A DNA stretch of 64,000 nt from Mactromeris polynyma (lineage: Eukaryota; Mollusca; Bivalvia; Venerida; Mactridae): contig JASFXZ010000014.1 in the NCBI GenBank assembly GCA_032209605.1, forward strand, positions 3,120,912 through 3,184,911, written 5' to 3'. Of this stretch, positions 11,697-23,140 are shown piece after piece. Position 1 is the first letter of the stretch, and the number at the start of each line of letters is the position of its first letter. The position numbers and the translations under genes are program-made. Under the pieces are notes generated by a model that saw only the letters and a program-made list of their open reading frames with translations, did not search any database and was not told the origin of the DNA.

Positions 11697-13101
11697 GACG
11701 CCAATTTCGCGAAAAAGATTCGACCGCGCAATGGGTGGATAATTTTACATACAATTATTCACATTTGTTCATGTCAAAATCCGAGCAAACATCATTTATT
11801 TGTGATTACATAACTTGCCACGATGAGTGATGTTAAAACTATTGTTTATCGACACAATATACACATTTATCAACAATTTTATGTGGTATCAAACAAAAGC
11901 AAACAAGACCCATACAAACATACTAATTTGACAACTCTTCAACTTGTGAAGGTTGAAAACTTCATAAAGATCCGTTATTATTGACACTTCTCATAAAGTT
12001 AATCATATTTCGGCTCTTTATTTACATAGTCCAATCTCTGTTTACTTTATTGGTACCTTAAAACTCCTTACACACGTGGTAATAGTCCTTATATCAGCTA
12101 AATATCAATCACTGAGGTAACCTGAGATGCGAATATGCCATTTTGTACATTAAACTTAATCACAAATATCAGAATTTTTAAATAAGATATCAAATGTGAC
12201 AATACATATTATTGAAACCCATTTAGATAGGCCTTTTAAGTTTTTCTTTGTAATCTTAAATACACACAGGCCCTTGTAAAACGGCAATCGGTAAACATCT
12301 TGATATACAGTAACATACCGTGTACACGGTAAAACCCAGCATTTGCGGAAATAACCGAAGTTTGCCGAGTATGTTCGCCAATGTTTTTTTAAGCTTGCTT
12401 GTTAACCAATGGGTATATCGGTCGATCACTGAAATGTCTCTGGTTAAGGTTTTTGTATTGAGGCTGTAAGTTAAATAAACAGCTTGGGTCATGTCGAGAC
12501 TTTTCCAGCAATGAGAGTAGAGGAAGAACTAGATGCCCTTTCTAGCAGTATTTGGGAATATGCAGGCACATGGGTAGAACCATCTACCTTCCGGTAGCCA
12601 GTAGGGTAGCTACCTCACGCACAACTTCTATAGCCTGAGTTTGAATTCAGCGGCCGTAACCAGCCGCCCACGAAGGCACCTCTCTGGTTAGATAATATAT
12701 ATCTATATCTTTCTATAACAGGCTTAGCAAAGCACCCAGGACCAATATTGTTATGCAACATTGAATTAGAACCATTGCAATGAACAACCGATTCAAAATA
12801 TCTGGATTTACATATTACATACCGACAAATTGACAAAACTTCTTTTTTCGACATATACGGAGGAATACATCACGAGTGTATTCTTTGGTGCTTTAACTAT
12901 ATGAAATCCATTTTTCATGTTTGTTGAACTAAAATAATGGACTAAAATGGGCATACTATTAATGTAAGGTTAACATCTTTAAATACATGACTGCGAGATA
13001 AAAAGAAACAATATTTTCCACAATAACAAAACATTTTTTTTCAAGACAAAATTCGGATCTTTGAAGAAGACAGACTTAGTCACTTAATTACCATTGTCAT
13101 A
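11697..13101. other. Unassigned intergenic sequence
   Basis: AT-rich. A possible SINE remnant near 12600-12665 shows a B-box-like 'gagtttgaattca' after 'tagggtagctacctcacgca'. Minus-strand open stretches at 12256-12492 and 12615-12854 have no domain I recognise. Confidence 0.35.
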
Positions 13102-13278
13102 TACAGTAAAACTCCAATAATAAGACCACCTTTGGGACCCTTGAAAACTAGTCTTCTTATTGAGGTGGTCATAGTATTGAGGTTGAATAAAGAGCAAAAT
13201 AGTGAAATTGGAAAATTGTGTTATTAATGTTGAGGTGGTCTTATTATTGAGGTTGTCTTTAGGTGAGGCTATACTGTA
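13102..13278. mobile_element. Family A TIR element
   Basis: It starts TACAGTAAAACTCCAATAAT and ends 'gtgaggctatactgta'. It contains two 'gaggtggtcttattattgag'-like segments, the motif that is amplified in the next copy at 14238. Confidence 0.8.
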
Positions 13279-13589
13279 CATGTACATTTATCTCATAGTT
13301 TATCGCAATTATTTCTTGTCGAAGGTGTTTATATTATTTGTTCAATGTATGACTCAATTGTACATAATGGAATCATTCTTACACGATTTATTCATCACCA
13401 ATATATCTTTAAACTGAGTATAACTTGTAATTATCACAACAGTTAAAATCTCACGAGGAATAAAAATTAAATTTTGCCTGAAAAGTACGTGTTCACCGTT
13501 AGTCATTTCCAACAAAGTACGGTATATATATTTATATGAAGAACATGCTTTTACGAATGATTATAAGTTTTATATTCAATTCGCTCTAT

Positions 13590-13775
13590 GAACGCTCTCC
13601 AGAACGACCCTCTCTTGAGCAACAATCTCTCTTCATAAACACTGTTAATGTTCCCACAGTAAGAGTTTACTTCCAATTTGACCTGTCTAGAGCAACAGCC
13701 TCACTACAACAACCGAAACCTGCTTAGATCTCTCAAATGGTACTGTTCAGGAGAGGTTGAACTAGTGGTTAAGTA
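13590..13775. mobile_element. Family E element remnant
   Basis: 'accctctcttgagcaacaat' and 'ctctcttcataaacactg' are followed by 'ctgtctagagcaacagcctc', with an end-like 'ggtactgttcaggagaggtt'. The left part matches 43350-43390, the left flank of the 56-bp array, which helps define the unexpanded family E structure. Confidence 0.55.
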
Positions 13776-14237
13776 GCTACATGTATATACAACTTGATTT
13801 CCTGAATGAGTTAAGAACGTGAAGCAAACAATGCCAGGAGAACATGCAGATTTGTTTGAAATATTTTATACATTTTCGAAGTACTAAGATCGTGATTGTT
13901 TGAATAGAGCAATGTCTTAGAGTTCACTAAACACAGGGTGATAAAATAATGCAGATTTATATTCAAAGAAAGATCGATTTATTGAACACTTGAGTATCTA
14001 TAGAAGCGACTCTAATATTGACCTAACAATACACATGGCCCGTACGTTACTATCATAAAAGGTATTTGTCTACATAACAAAGTATGGGCTATAAAATTAC
14101 TTCTTAGATTTTCGTGAGATTATTTCTGAGTGTGTCTTTAACAAAGGAAATAATGCAATGATGTGATCATATATGTACAAGCTAGTTTGATCGAGTTCAG
14201 GGAGAATTATAGACCCAAGTATGCAAATTCAGTGCTG

Positions 14238-14899
14238 TACAGTTAGACCTCAATATTAAGACCACCCTTGGGAACCGTTTAAAACTTGGTCTCAATATTG
14301 AGGTGGTCTTAATATTGAGGTTTGATAAAGAACAAGCCACTGAAAATGGACTTGAACACTTTGTTCATACTGATGATGAGGTGGTCTTATTATTGAGGTG
14401 GTCTTGTTATTGAGGTGGTCTTGTTATTGAGGTGGTCTTGTTATTGAGGTGGTCTTGTTATTGAGGTGGTCTTGTTATTGAGGTGGTCTTATTATTGAGG
14501 TGGTCTTGTTATTGAGGTGGTCTTGTTATTGAGGTGGTCTTATAATTGAGGTGGTCTTATTATTGAGGTGGTCTTATTATTGAGGTGGTCTTATTATTGA
14601 GGTGGTCTTGTTATTGAGGTGGTCTTGTTATTGAGGTGGTCTTATTATTGAGGTGGTCTTATTATTGAGGTGGTCTTATTATTGAGGTGGTCTTATTATT
14701 GAGGTGGTCTTATTATTGAGGTGGTCTTATTATTGAGGTGGTCTTGTTATTGAGGTGGTCTTGTTATTGAGGTGGTCTTATTATTGAGGTGGTCTTATTA
14801 TTGAGGTGGTCTTATTATTGAGGTGGTCTTATTATTGAGGTGGTCTTATTATTGAGGTGGTCTTATTATTGAGGTGGTCTTTTAGTAGGGTTTTAATGT
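14238..14899. mobile_element. Family A element swollen by an internal 17-bp array
   Basis: The left half is a normal family A copy: TACAGTTAGACCTCAATATT, then 'ggtctcaatattgaggtggt', then 'gataaagaacaagccactga'. At the position where other copies have one 'gaggtggtcttattattgag', this copy has about 30 head-to-tail copies. The right end is eroded to 'tagggttttaatgtg'. Confidence 0.85.
14370..14886. repeat. 17-bp minisatellite GAGGTGGTCTTATTATT
   Basis: The period is 17 bp over about 515 bp. The main variant is TTATTATT versus TTGTTATT; variants come in runs (several G forms, then several A forms), as expected from stepwise local duplication. One unit has TATAATT. Confidence 0.95.
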
Positions 14900-15329
14900 G
14901 CTTGGCATGAACCTATGTTCACAAAAGAAAACTTTAGTTTATACTCAAATTAAGTTCAACTTTTATTTTTGGGAAATATTTTCCAGAAATTATTACCGAG
15001 ATCATTATTGTGAAACATTCTATAAAGAGAAACTCAAAGGGATTTGTATATGTACTGTATTATGTAATGTGTTTATATGATGTGAGTTTATGTAATATTT
15101 ATGTAATGTGAGAAATGGTGAAATTGAGTGAATTTGTTTTTGTGAAATGTTTAAAATGTAAATGTTTTTTAAATGTTGCATTTTGTTTATATACGATGTT
15201 ACAAAGATAAAGAAATACATTTTACTAAAAAAGAAACTCAGACAACTCGTTCGAAATTGGAAGAAAGGTTTTGAAGTTGTGATTGAGCAGAAATCTGAGT
15301 TATTTCGTGAACCTGGGACCCGGGAAAAT

Positions 15330-16088
15330 CATCTGGGAGACAAACTTCGACTGTTGTTGAGAGGTTGTTGCTCCGGAGAGGTTAAATTGATAGAGAATTC
15401 TTACTACAGGTAAACTGCCACTGATTGTGAAGAGAGGTTGTTGTTCAAGAGAGGACCACTCTGGAGAGGTTGTTGCTCAAGAGAGGACCACTCTGGAGAG
15501 GTTGTTGCTCAAGAGAGGACCACTCTGGAGAGGTTGTTGCTCAAGAGAGGGCCACTCTGGAGAGGTTGTTGCTCAAGAGAGGACCACTCTGGAGAGGTTG
15601 TTGCTCAAGAGAGGACCACTCTGGAGAGGTTGTTGTTCAAGAGAGGACCACTCTGGAGAGGTTGTTGGTCAAGAGAGGACCACTCTGGAGAGGTTGTTGG
15701 TCAAGAGAGGACCACTCTGGAGAGGTTGTTGTTCAAGAGAGGACCACTCTGGAGAGGTTGTTGGTCAAGAGAGGACCACTCTGGAGAGGTTGTTGGTCAA
15801 GAGAGGACCACTCTGGAGAGGTTGTTGGTCAAGAGAGGACCACTCTGGAGAGGTTATTGCTCAAGAGAGGGCCACTCTGGAGAGGTTGTTGGTCAAGAGA
15901 GGACCACTCTGGAGAGGTTATTGCTCAAGAGAGGGCCACTCTGGAGAGGTTGTTGGTCAAGAGAGGACCACTCTGGAGAGGTTGTTGCTCAAGAGAGGAC
16001 CACTCTGGAGAGGTTGTTGCTCAAGAGAGGGCCACTCTGGAGAGGTTGTTGCTCAAGAGAGGATCACTCTGGAGAGGGATGCACTGTA
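15330..16088. mobile_element. Family E element containing a 32-bp array
   Basis: The left part reads 'cttcgactgttgttgagagg' and 'ttgttgctccggagaggtta', and the right end 'gggatgcactgta' at 16076-16088 is the family E terminus also seen at 55026-55041 and 40581-40593. The array occupies the interior. A family A element starts about 4 bp beyond this end. Confidence 0.65.
15432..16078. repeat. 32-bp minisatellite, about 20 copies
   Basis: The unit 'gagaggttgttgctcaagag' plus 'aggaccactctg' is 32 bp. Variants are gctc/gttc/ggtc and gacc/ggcc. The period is not a multiple of three and has no stop in any forward frame, so all three frames stay open for about 220-235 codons and give the same cyclic peptide. 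That is a by-product of periodicity and should not be annotated as a gene. Confidence 0.95.
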
Positions 16089-16091
16089 TGT

Positions 16092-16275
16092 TCGGTAAAA
16101 CCTCATCTAAAGATCACCTCAATAAGAAGATCACCTTAAAATTAAAAACACAACTTATCAAGTCCATTTTCACTTAGTTTGCTCTTTATTCAACCTCAAT
16201 ATTAAGACCACCTCAATAAGTAGACCAGTTTCCATGGTTCCAAGGGTGGTATTATTATTGAGGTTTTATTGTGTA
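16092..16275. mobile_element. Family A TIR element
   Basis: It begins 'cggtaaaacctcatctaaag' and ends 'tattgaggttttattgtgta', with the internal 'agtccattttcacttagttt' and 'gctctttattcaacctcaat' blocks typical of the family. Confidence 0.8.
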
Positions 16276-16792
16276 TTATATTATTTAAGAGATGACATCC
16301 GTTACACTTAAGATTTTTTTAAAAATTGCAAAAGATCGCAAATTCACGAAAATATTGCACCAATGTCAACCCAAATCAAAAACATGTAAACAGACATTAT
16401 GTTAACATAAACTACCCTGTTCACATTACCAAATGAAGGAAGACATTTTATCGGAAAGGGTCGGATATTTCATAACGACAGGCAATTCTGAAAAATATTT
16501 TACCATTCAAATATGCATTTATATCGCAGTGGGTGTAATCCATTTCTTGAAATGGCTCATTAATGATGCTTTTATTAATTTTCAATGCGATACCCAGGTC
16601 TGTTTTAATCAATATAATGTTCATATACCTTCATATAATATCATTATATCTGGTATACAGCAATATGTCTGCTGAAGCTAAATAAAAATGTAAATCAGAT
16701 ACGTATGTTATGTATACTACACGTACACTGTATGTGAAAACAATCAGTTCATTCAATACAAATCGAAGGAAAAGTAGCAGTGTAGTTAAAAG
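16276..16792. other. Unassigned intergenic sequence
   Basis: The open stretch at 16433-16675 has no recognisable domain, signal peptide or splice context. I see nothing else. Confidence 0.35.
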
Positions 16793-17507
16793 GGTGTTAG
16801 TTGGTCAACTCAGGGTAGTGGGTTCGCGCAGATAGTTGGTCGGTCAACCCGGGGGTAATGGGTTCGCGCAGTGCGTTGGTCGGTCATTCCGGGGGTAGTG
16901 GGTTCGCGCAGTGCGTTGGTCGGTCAACCCGGGGTAGTGGGTTCGCGCAGGGCGTTGGTCGGTCAACCAGGGGTAGTGGGTTCGCGCAGGGTGTTGGATG
17001 GTCAACCAGGGGATAGTGGGTTCGCGTAGGATGTTGGATGGTCAACCCGGGTGTCTTGGAATAGCGGAGGGTGTTAGCCAGTCAACACTGGTGTTTTGGG
17101 TCGCGAAGGGTGTTAGTTAGTCAACACGGGTGTCTTGGGGTCGCGGAGGGTGATAGTTAGTCAACACGGGGGTCGTGGGTTCGCGCAGGGTGTTAGTTAG
17201 ACAACACGGGTGTTTGGGGTCGCGGAGGGTGATAGTTAGTCAACACGGGGGTCGTGGGTTCGCGCAGGGTGTTAGTAAGTCAACACGGGGGGTCGTGGGT
17301 TCGCGCAGGGTGTTAGTTAGTCAACACGGGGGTCGTTGGTTCGCGCAGGGTGTTAGTTAGTCAACACGGGGGTCGTTGGTTCGCGCAGGGTGTTAGTTAG
17401 TCAACACGAGGGTCGTTGGTTCGCGCAGGGTATTAGTTAGTCAACACGGGGGTCGTTGGTTCGCGCAGGGTGTTAGTTAGTCAACACGGGGGTCGTGGGT
17501 TAACAGC
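16793..17507. repeat. 40-bp minisatellite, about 17 copies
   Basis: The late, homogeneous unit is 'gggtgttagttagtcaacac' plus 'gggggtcgttggttcgcgca', exactly 40 bp. The early copies (16793-17100) are diverged ('gttggtcggtcaacccgggg'). The array is much more GC-rich than its surroundings. Confidence 0.9.
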
Positions 17508-17660
17508 TTATGTTAACCACTCTCAATGACTGCTTTCAGGGTAACTAACTTGTTCTCGCGCGAAATCTGGGGACTTTAAAGTTCGTGAGTTAACCACGCT
17601 CAACGGCGGTGTCGTACTCACAATCAGCAGTCAGACCCTTAAGCCTCCGACCCCTGCGCC
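17508..17660 (-). repeat. Probable tRNA-derived SINE remnant
   Basis: 'ccactctcaatgactgcttt' and 'cagggtaactaactt' resemble the segment at 52974-53005 ('tcactctcgataactgcttc'), which is the 3' part of a SINE with a tRNA-like head. The head is not clear here, so the call is tentative. Confidence 0.35.
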
Positions 17661-18203
17661 TAAAGTTTAGTACATTGTTGAAACACTGATGCATGCGAGT
17701 CAGACTAACAGTGCATACTTATTACAAACATGTTAAACACAAGTAATAACAAATATCTGGAAGAAAATGCATGCATTATACACAGAGGTACATGAAAATG
17801 AGATTATAAACTTGAGATTATTGCACATTCTCAAACTTCACGGTGTATCGATGTAAAACGTGTTTTGAACATTTCTGACAAAATGACTTAGAGACGTGTA
17901 CTGTTTATACAAATGTATTAAGACTTAACATAACACCGAATTTATGACAAAAATCGAACATTCAATATTCGTTTTTACTATTTTTGTGTCAATTATTTGA
18001 ACAGTAAGCACTCTGCAAATTGTCAACCTCCTAAACTATTTTGGGCTACAATTGATTAGAAAATGTGCTGCAAAATTTAGCTTATTGATTGATATAATAT
18101 ATTTTTCTTTATAACATAAGCGACATAGTTATAGAACAGGAAGTAGGCATTTTGTTTGAAATTGAGAATAAATCTCAAGGTCTATAATCTGTAATAAGAA
18201 ATA
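17661..18203. other. Unassigned sequence downstream of the doublecortin exon
   Basis: This presumably lies within the first intron of the minus-strand doublecortin gene. I looked for a second doublecortin exon and did not find one. Confidence 0.35.
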
Positions 18204-18211
18204 TCGATACT

Positions 18212-18335
18212 ACACTTGTATCGATATATCGATATGGGTATTAAACTTGTATCGATATATCGATATGGGTATTACACTTGTATCGATATATCGATATGGG
18301 TATTACACTTGTATCGATATATCGACATAGGTATT
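18212..18335. repeat. 31-bp tandem repeat rich in TATCGATA
   Basis: Four copies of 'acttgtatcgatatatcgat' plus 'atgggtattac'. Most copies have two overlapping palindromes TATCGATA. The last copy has decayed to 'atcgacatagg'. Confidence 0.9.
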
Positions 18336-18689
18336 GCTGTTTTTCGAAAATCACTGTAAAAAGCTTCGTTTCTGCACGCAATATAATGAAACATATAATA
18401 AATATGTACACAATTAGGTTCAGTCAGTAGGCTACCCCACCCACAGCATTTGGCGTATGTTGCTAAATGTAGTCATTTCTTTTAAATGGCCTTAACCTTC
18501 CGATGCGTAACAATAAGAATAAATGGGTCAAACTGAGTAAACTAGTATTCATAAGTACATTTAGTTAACACTATTCTAGTCATTCGCAAAATAATATAAT
18601 GAGACATGTAGTAAATGGATTTTGTTAGTAATTAAAATAAACTGATATAACCTTTGACCTTATGCTTAATTTAGTTCAAGGTCACTTAC

Positions 18690-19045
18690 TTGTAGCGTTT
18701 GAATTTCTCGTTTCCGGTGATGACGTAAATGCTACCTTCTTCGAGCTCCTCTAATCGGTCTATCCTGCGGCGCCCCCGTGCGGTGTATAAACGCCGAGCA
18801 GCACCAAATGGCGGCTTTACTTTTTGTGTACATTCTTCGAGAAAGTTTTCAAAAGTTTCAGTCTTCTTTTTCGCTACTATCAATTTCTTGCCAGGCTTAA
18901 ACGCATCATTATTTGCGTGTACGCGCACGCGAAATGCTCTTGGTGTCGTCTGATAATTATCCCGGGAGTCGTACCCGTCTGCCCCGTCCTTACTTACGTA
19001 ACCATTTGGTAAATTAGGGTTCTTAGATGGGTTTGTCGTGGCCAT
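18690..19045 (-). CDS. Doublecortin-domain protein, first coding exon
   Basis: The exon encodes about 118 residues from an ATG in strong context (AAGATGGCC). After a short Ser/Asn/Gly-rich leader (residues 1-36) comes an almost complete doublecortin domain (about 37-118). It shows the RVRVHANND strand, a FENFLEECTQKV helix, KPPFGAARRLYTARG, then RRIDRLEELEEGSIYVITG and NEKFKRYK. These positions fit the first domain of DCDC2-type proteins better than DCX itself, as far as I can judge by eye. Doublecortin domains bind microtubules, often in cilia. The exon ends at a clean donor, CTACAA|GTAAGT, so the gene continues at lower coordinates; no further exon was found. An in-frame GTG upstream is not used as a start. 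Confidence 0.85.
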
Positions 19046-20299
19046 CTTTGATTTCAGTTCAGTGATTAACACAAAATAATTCCAATCAGATTAATTCAGC
19101 CATGTACGTGTAAATATCTTCATTTAGCCAGGCAGCGAGCCGTGAAAACACTTCCTTAAAATCCGACACAATTTGTTTTCCTTATCAAATAAATCTCTTG
19201 ATTTCCTGTGTTCTTTCTCGTCCGTCTCCACACAATGTCACTTATTTCCGAAAATCCCTTCGATCGTTAACCTAAACACTCGTCACCTCGAACCTGATTC
19301 TGAAAATATTCAACAGCTCCGTATTTTATTTAATTATTGAATTGTCGTCGTTTCAAACTGAAAATGCATGTATATTACATTGTATATGTGTACGGCATTC
19401 ATTGATTCGACTCACAACAGCGTAGATGCAATCGAAATCCTTTTCCTCCTTATGAACATCTCCAATACTTCGATAAAATCATATACAACAAACTACATAC
19501 TTGGCCAGTGAACGTGTTTACAAATGAACTAACAGAGATATTTTTATCAATGGTCAAAAATAAGCTTACCGGTGTATCTTGAACAATGCGACTAAATTCT
19601 TCCGCGACTCAACACGCCGTTATCGAAACAGCTTTAGTATATTCCCATTAATAATGATATCAGTGTTTAAACATGCATGCAGTTATATTCCTATGCGATA
19701 TGTTAAGATACACGTTATAAAGCTGGGTTTTAATTTTTTTTGGTTATTTAACACTATTTATACCCCAACTGATTCGATTAGTCCTCGGAGCATGCGAAAT
19801 CTGTTTGAGTACGGATGACGCGTTGTTCACAGTTGCTAAGCAAAATAAACAATTATCACTTCAATATTACATCTTAATATTGGTATGTAAATTAAAGAGT
19901 ACTCACCTGTAGGACGAACCGGTCACTGAAGCTAAGAATTATTCAAGTTAGATCATTATTTTTGACGGATTATCGAATCATATGAATTAATACATACAAC
20001 ACACTCGCGGTGATATTTAAAACACTCACTTCCAAGAAGCAAATATCTGTTTATGCCCCTAAGCTTTTAACTAACACAGATTTTTGCAACAATGACCGTT
20101 ATCTAAATACAGGTCCTATCTTATTTCATGCGGGTTTAAGACGAGGTACACTTGGGGATATTTTAAGACATGGATAAGCTTTTTCAAAACGGTGTGTTTG
20201 TCTAATTAAACTGTCAGGGCGCCGATAACGTTCGGAATTCCAAATTCAATACGCAAACAGATTGGATCAATTTGTAATAGGGCTTCAAGGCACATAAAC
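19046..20299. other. Upstream region of the doublecortin gene
   Basis: AT-rich, presumably 5' flank or UTR of the minus-strand gene. No second gene is supported; the open stretch at 19579-19818 has no recognisable domain. A 'gtttaagacgaggtacactt' segment at about 20135 resembles the 35-bp array unit. Confidence 0.35.
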
Positions 20300-20480
20300 A
20301 GCCGGGGTCATATAGTGACTGTTCCAGACAGTGCCTCCACACGCAGACCTCCGGGAAAACAACAGTCCACAAAACATAAGGCACTTGAGACATTGAAGAC
20401 ATACGGAGAGCACTATGGACCACCAGGTGGATTGCTTCCTCACTAACAAATATACGTTCCGGGTGTGACCCCAACCCACG
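20300..20480 (+). repeat. Family C dispersed repeat
   Basis: 'cctccacacgcagacctccg' and 'ggaaaacaacagtccacaaa' recur at 25215-25260, 49335-49380 and, reversed, at 59130-59170. The minus-strand open stretches crossing it (20214-20549) are repeat sequence, not a gene. Confidence 0.6.
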
Positions 20481-21099
20481 GGATGAGAAGCAAATAATTG
20501 GAAGTCTGTATGACACGCGACAAAAATGAATGCAAACATTTTCTATCATTGTAAATTCGGTGAAGCAATACGTAAAAGTAAAAATAATGACAGGAGTCAG
20601 CGTTTTGTATCAAATACTGGGTTTATAAATGAATGCAATGTTTGCAAATAAGCCTATCTCTTAACATATAGTCAATGTGTAATCCAGCATAATGCTCTGC
20701 AATATGTTTCCATGGGACCGAAGGCATTGGTCAGTACGTCCAACCGACTCATTACGGTGCAAAATTGTAAAAACGGTAATAAAACAACATAACTTTAGTG
20801 TAAGCACAAGACAGAAAACAGAACACTTGAAGGGAAATCGATGAATGCTTCGAATTACTCAACTAGTTACAAGTGTGGGCAATATGTTACATTTTATGAG
20901 ACACAGGTCAGTCAATTACTATTGATGGATGTATGTCATCTACTGTGAATCTTCGACCACGGTTTTATTCTATTTAAGTCTCAATATGTTTGATCATGAA
21001 TACTAAATTGTTTGTATTACAGTTAGGAAAGCTGGTCGTCCCATCCTTAGGTAAATAAGTCAATAAGGTAAGTGTGTGTGTCGGACTCATTCGATTGTC

Positions 21100-21145
21100 T
21101 TGGCGCCATCTTGACCGCCATTTTGTTGTGACGTCATCGTTTTCA
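21100..21145. promoter_or_regulatory. Cluster of YY1-like and CRE-like motifs
   Basis: On the minus strand TGACGTCA is followed closely by AAAATGGCGG and AAGATGGCGCC. Clusters of AAGATGGCGGC-type sites with a CRE are common at metazoan core promoters. They lie about 2 kb upstream of the minus-strand doublecortin start and could be its promoter or an upstream non-coding exon. No transcript evidence exists in the sequence. Confidence 0.25.
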
Positions 21146-21431
21146 GAATCCTCTTGTATGAACCAAAGCGACGTGAGAGTACTGTCAGCGGCAAGATTTG
21201 CTGTAAACTTAGTGAATACTATGTTTCCCGTTTTCGTTACGCTGCCATTTTCGTGGTTATTATAATTTGTGAAATTACATTTACCGAATAACATTACGTT
21301 AAACAGACCAGTTTTTCACTGTTATTAACTTTCACAGAAAGATACTGATACAAAAACGGCTAACTTAAATAGCAGCTGTGTACTGATGGTCGACTCAGCA
21401 TGTTGGTTCATAAATACTTAAGTAATACACG

Positions 21432-22500
21432 TTAATACAAGTGTCCGTATAGCAGTCAGATGCGTTTAAACAGGTGCCCGTGTGGCTGTCAATTGCCTTA
21501 ATACATATGTCCGTATAGCTGTCAGATGCGTTAATACATATGTCCGTATAGCTGTCAGATGCGTTAATACATGTGTCCGTATAGTAGTAAGATGCGTTAA
21601 TACATGTGTCCGTATAGCAGTCAGATGCGTTAATACACGTGTCCGTATAGCAGTCAGATGCGTTAATACATGTGCCCGTATAGCAGTCAGATGCGTTGAT
21701 ACACGTGTCCGTATAGTAGTCAGATGCGTTAATACACGTGTCCGTATAGCAGTCAGAGGCGTTGATACACGTGTCCGTATAGCAGTCAGATGCGTTGATA
21801 CACGTGTCCGTATAGCAGTCAGATGCGTTGATACACGTGTCCGTATAGCAGTCAGATGCGTTGATACACGTGTCCGTATAGCAGTCAGATGCGTTGATAC
21901 ACGTGTCCGTATAGCAGTCAGATGCGTTGATACACGTGTCCGTATAGCAGTCAGATGCGTTGATACACGTGTCCGTATAGTAGTCAGATGCGTTAATACA
22001 CGTGTCCGTATAGCAGTCAGATGCGTTAATACATGTACCCGTATAGCTGTCAGATGCGTTAATACACGTGTCCGTATAGCAGTCAGATGCGTTAATACAT
22101 TTGTCCGTTTAGCAGTCAGATGCGTTAATACATGTATCCGTATAGCAGTCAGATGCGTTAAAACAGGTGTCCGTATAGCAGTCAGGTGTGTTCATACACG
22201 TGTCCGTATAGCAGGCAGATGCGTTGATACATGTGTCCGTAATGCAGTCCGATGCGTTAATACATGTTTCCGTATAGCAGTCAGATGCGTTAATACATGT
22301 GTCCGTATAGAATTCAGATGCGTTAATACATGTGTCCGTATAGAATTCAGATGCGTTAATACATGTGTCCGTATAGAATTCAGATGCGTTAATACATGTG
22401 TCCGTATAGAATTCAGATGCGTTAATACATGTGTCCGTATAGAAGTCAGATGCGTTAATACATGTGTCCGTATAGAAGTCAGATGCGTTAATACATTTTT
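21432..22500. repeat. 33-bp minisatellite, about 32 copies
   Basis: The unit 'gttgatacacgtgtccgtat' plus 'agcagtcagatgc' is 33 bp, a multiple of three, so one frame stays open for about 350 codons as an 11-residue repeat (CVDTRVRIAVR type). There is no signal, start context or flanking exon to support translation. Three sub-blocks differ: variable copies first, a homogeneous block with CACGTG in each unit (about 14 copies overall), and a terminal block with 'tagaattcag'. A family A element begins about 40 bp after it. Confidence 0.92.
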
Positions 22501-22537
22501 GATTATGTTTTACCTTTTCCGTAGTTCAGGACAATAA

Positions 22538-22696
22538 ACAGTTAAACCTCGCTTAAATACCAGCTCAATGATAAGACCACCTCAATATTAAGAACACAAT
22601 TTCCAAGCCTATTTTCACTGTTTTTCTCTTTATTCCAATATTAAGAGCAGTTCTCAAGGATCCCAAGGGTGGTCTTATTACCGATGTTTTACTGTA
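22538..22696. mobile_element. Family A TIR element
   Basis: The ends are ACAGTTAAACCTCGCTTAAA and 'accgatgttttactgta'. The interior has 'attttcactgtttttctctt' and 'cccaagggtggtcttatt'. Confidence 0.8.
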
Positions 22697-23140
22697 AATA
22701 TGTACTAACCTTGCGGTTATATAGAAATACTAATTTTCCCTTTGAGTACCCCTATACAGTTAAGTTAATTAAAGTATTATATAAATGTTAACAGAGCAAA
22801 TGATTTTTAACAAAAAGATATATAGATAGTAACTTATAATTGCCATTGTATTCAAGCACAAGGACAATACACATAACATACGTGGGTGCGTTTAATAAAT
22901 AATTTTGTTGTTCGATCCATGATTTTTGAATACACATAAATAAAGACGGGTTTATCTTATTTAATACAGATACATGTATATTAGTTTAGATTAAAAACAA
23001 ACAGAAGATACAGTCAATGGCGAATATCTTCATTTTACCTTAATTCAGGATAAGTTTGATTTAGATTCGTTTTTACGAACAAGTCATCCCTTCATGCAGA
23101 TTAACAGTACTACGTAGTTTGATTTTAATATATACCTCTA
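22697..23140. other. Unassigned intergenic sequence
   Basis: AT-rich. I see no exon or repeat I can name. Confidence 0.35.

Noticed and set aside
15427..16177. Three overlapping 220-235-codon frames of a 32-residue repeat protein
   Set aside because: A stop-free 32-bp unit keeps all three frames open and gives the same cyclic peptide; there is no independent evidence of translation.
20214..20549. Minus-strand open frame of 111 codons
   Set aside because: It overlaps a family C copy and has no recognisable domain.
21482..22537. 351-codon frame with an 11-residue repeat
   Set aside because: The 33-bp period is a multiple of three; no proper start context, signal peptide or adjoining exon. 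It lies in a minisatellite with nucleotide-level homogenisation.
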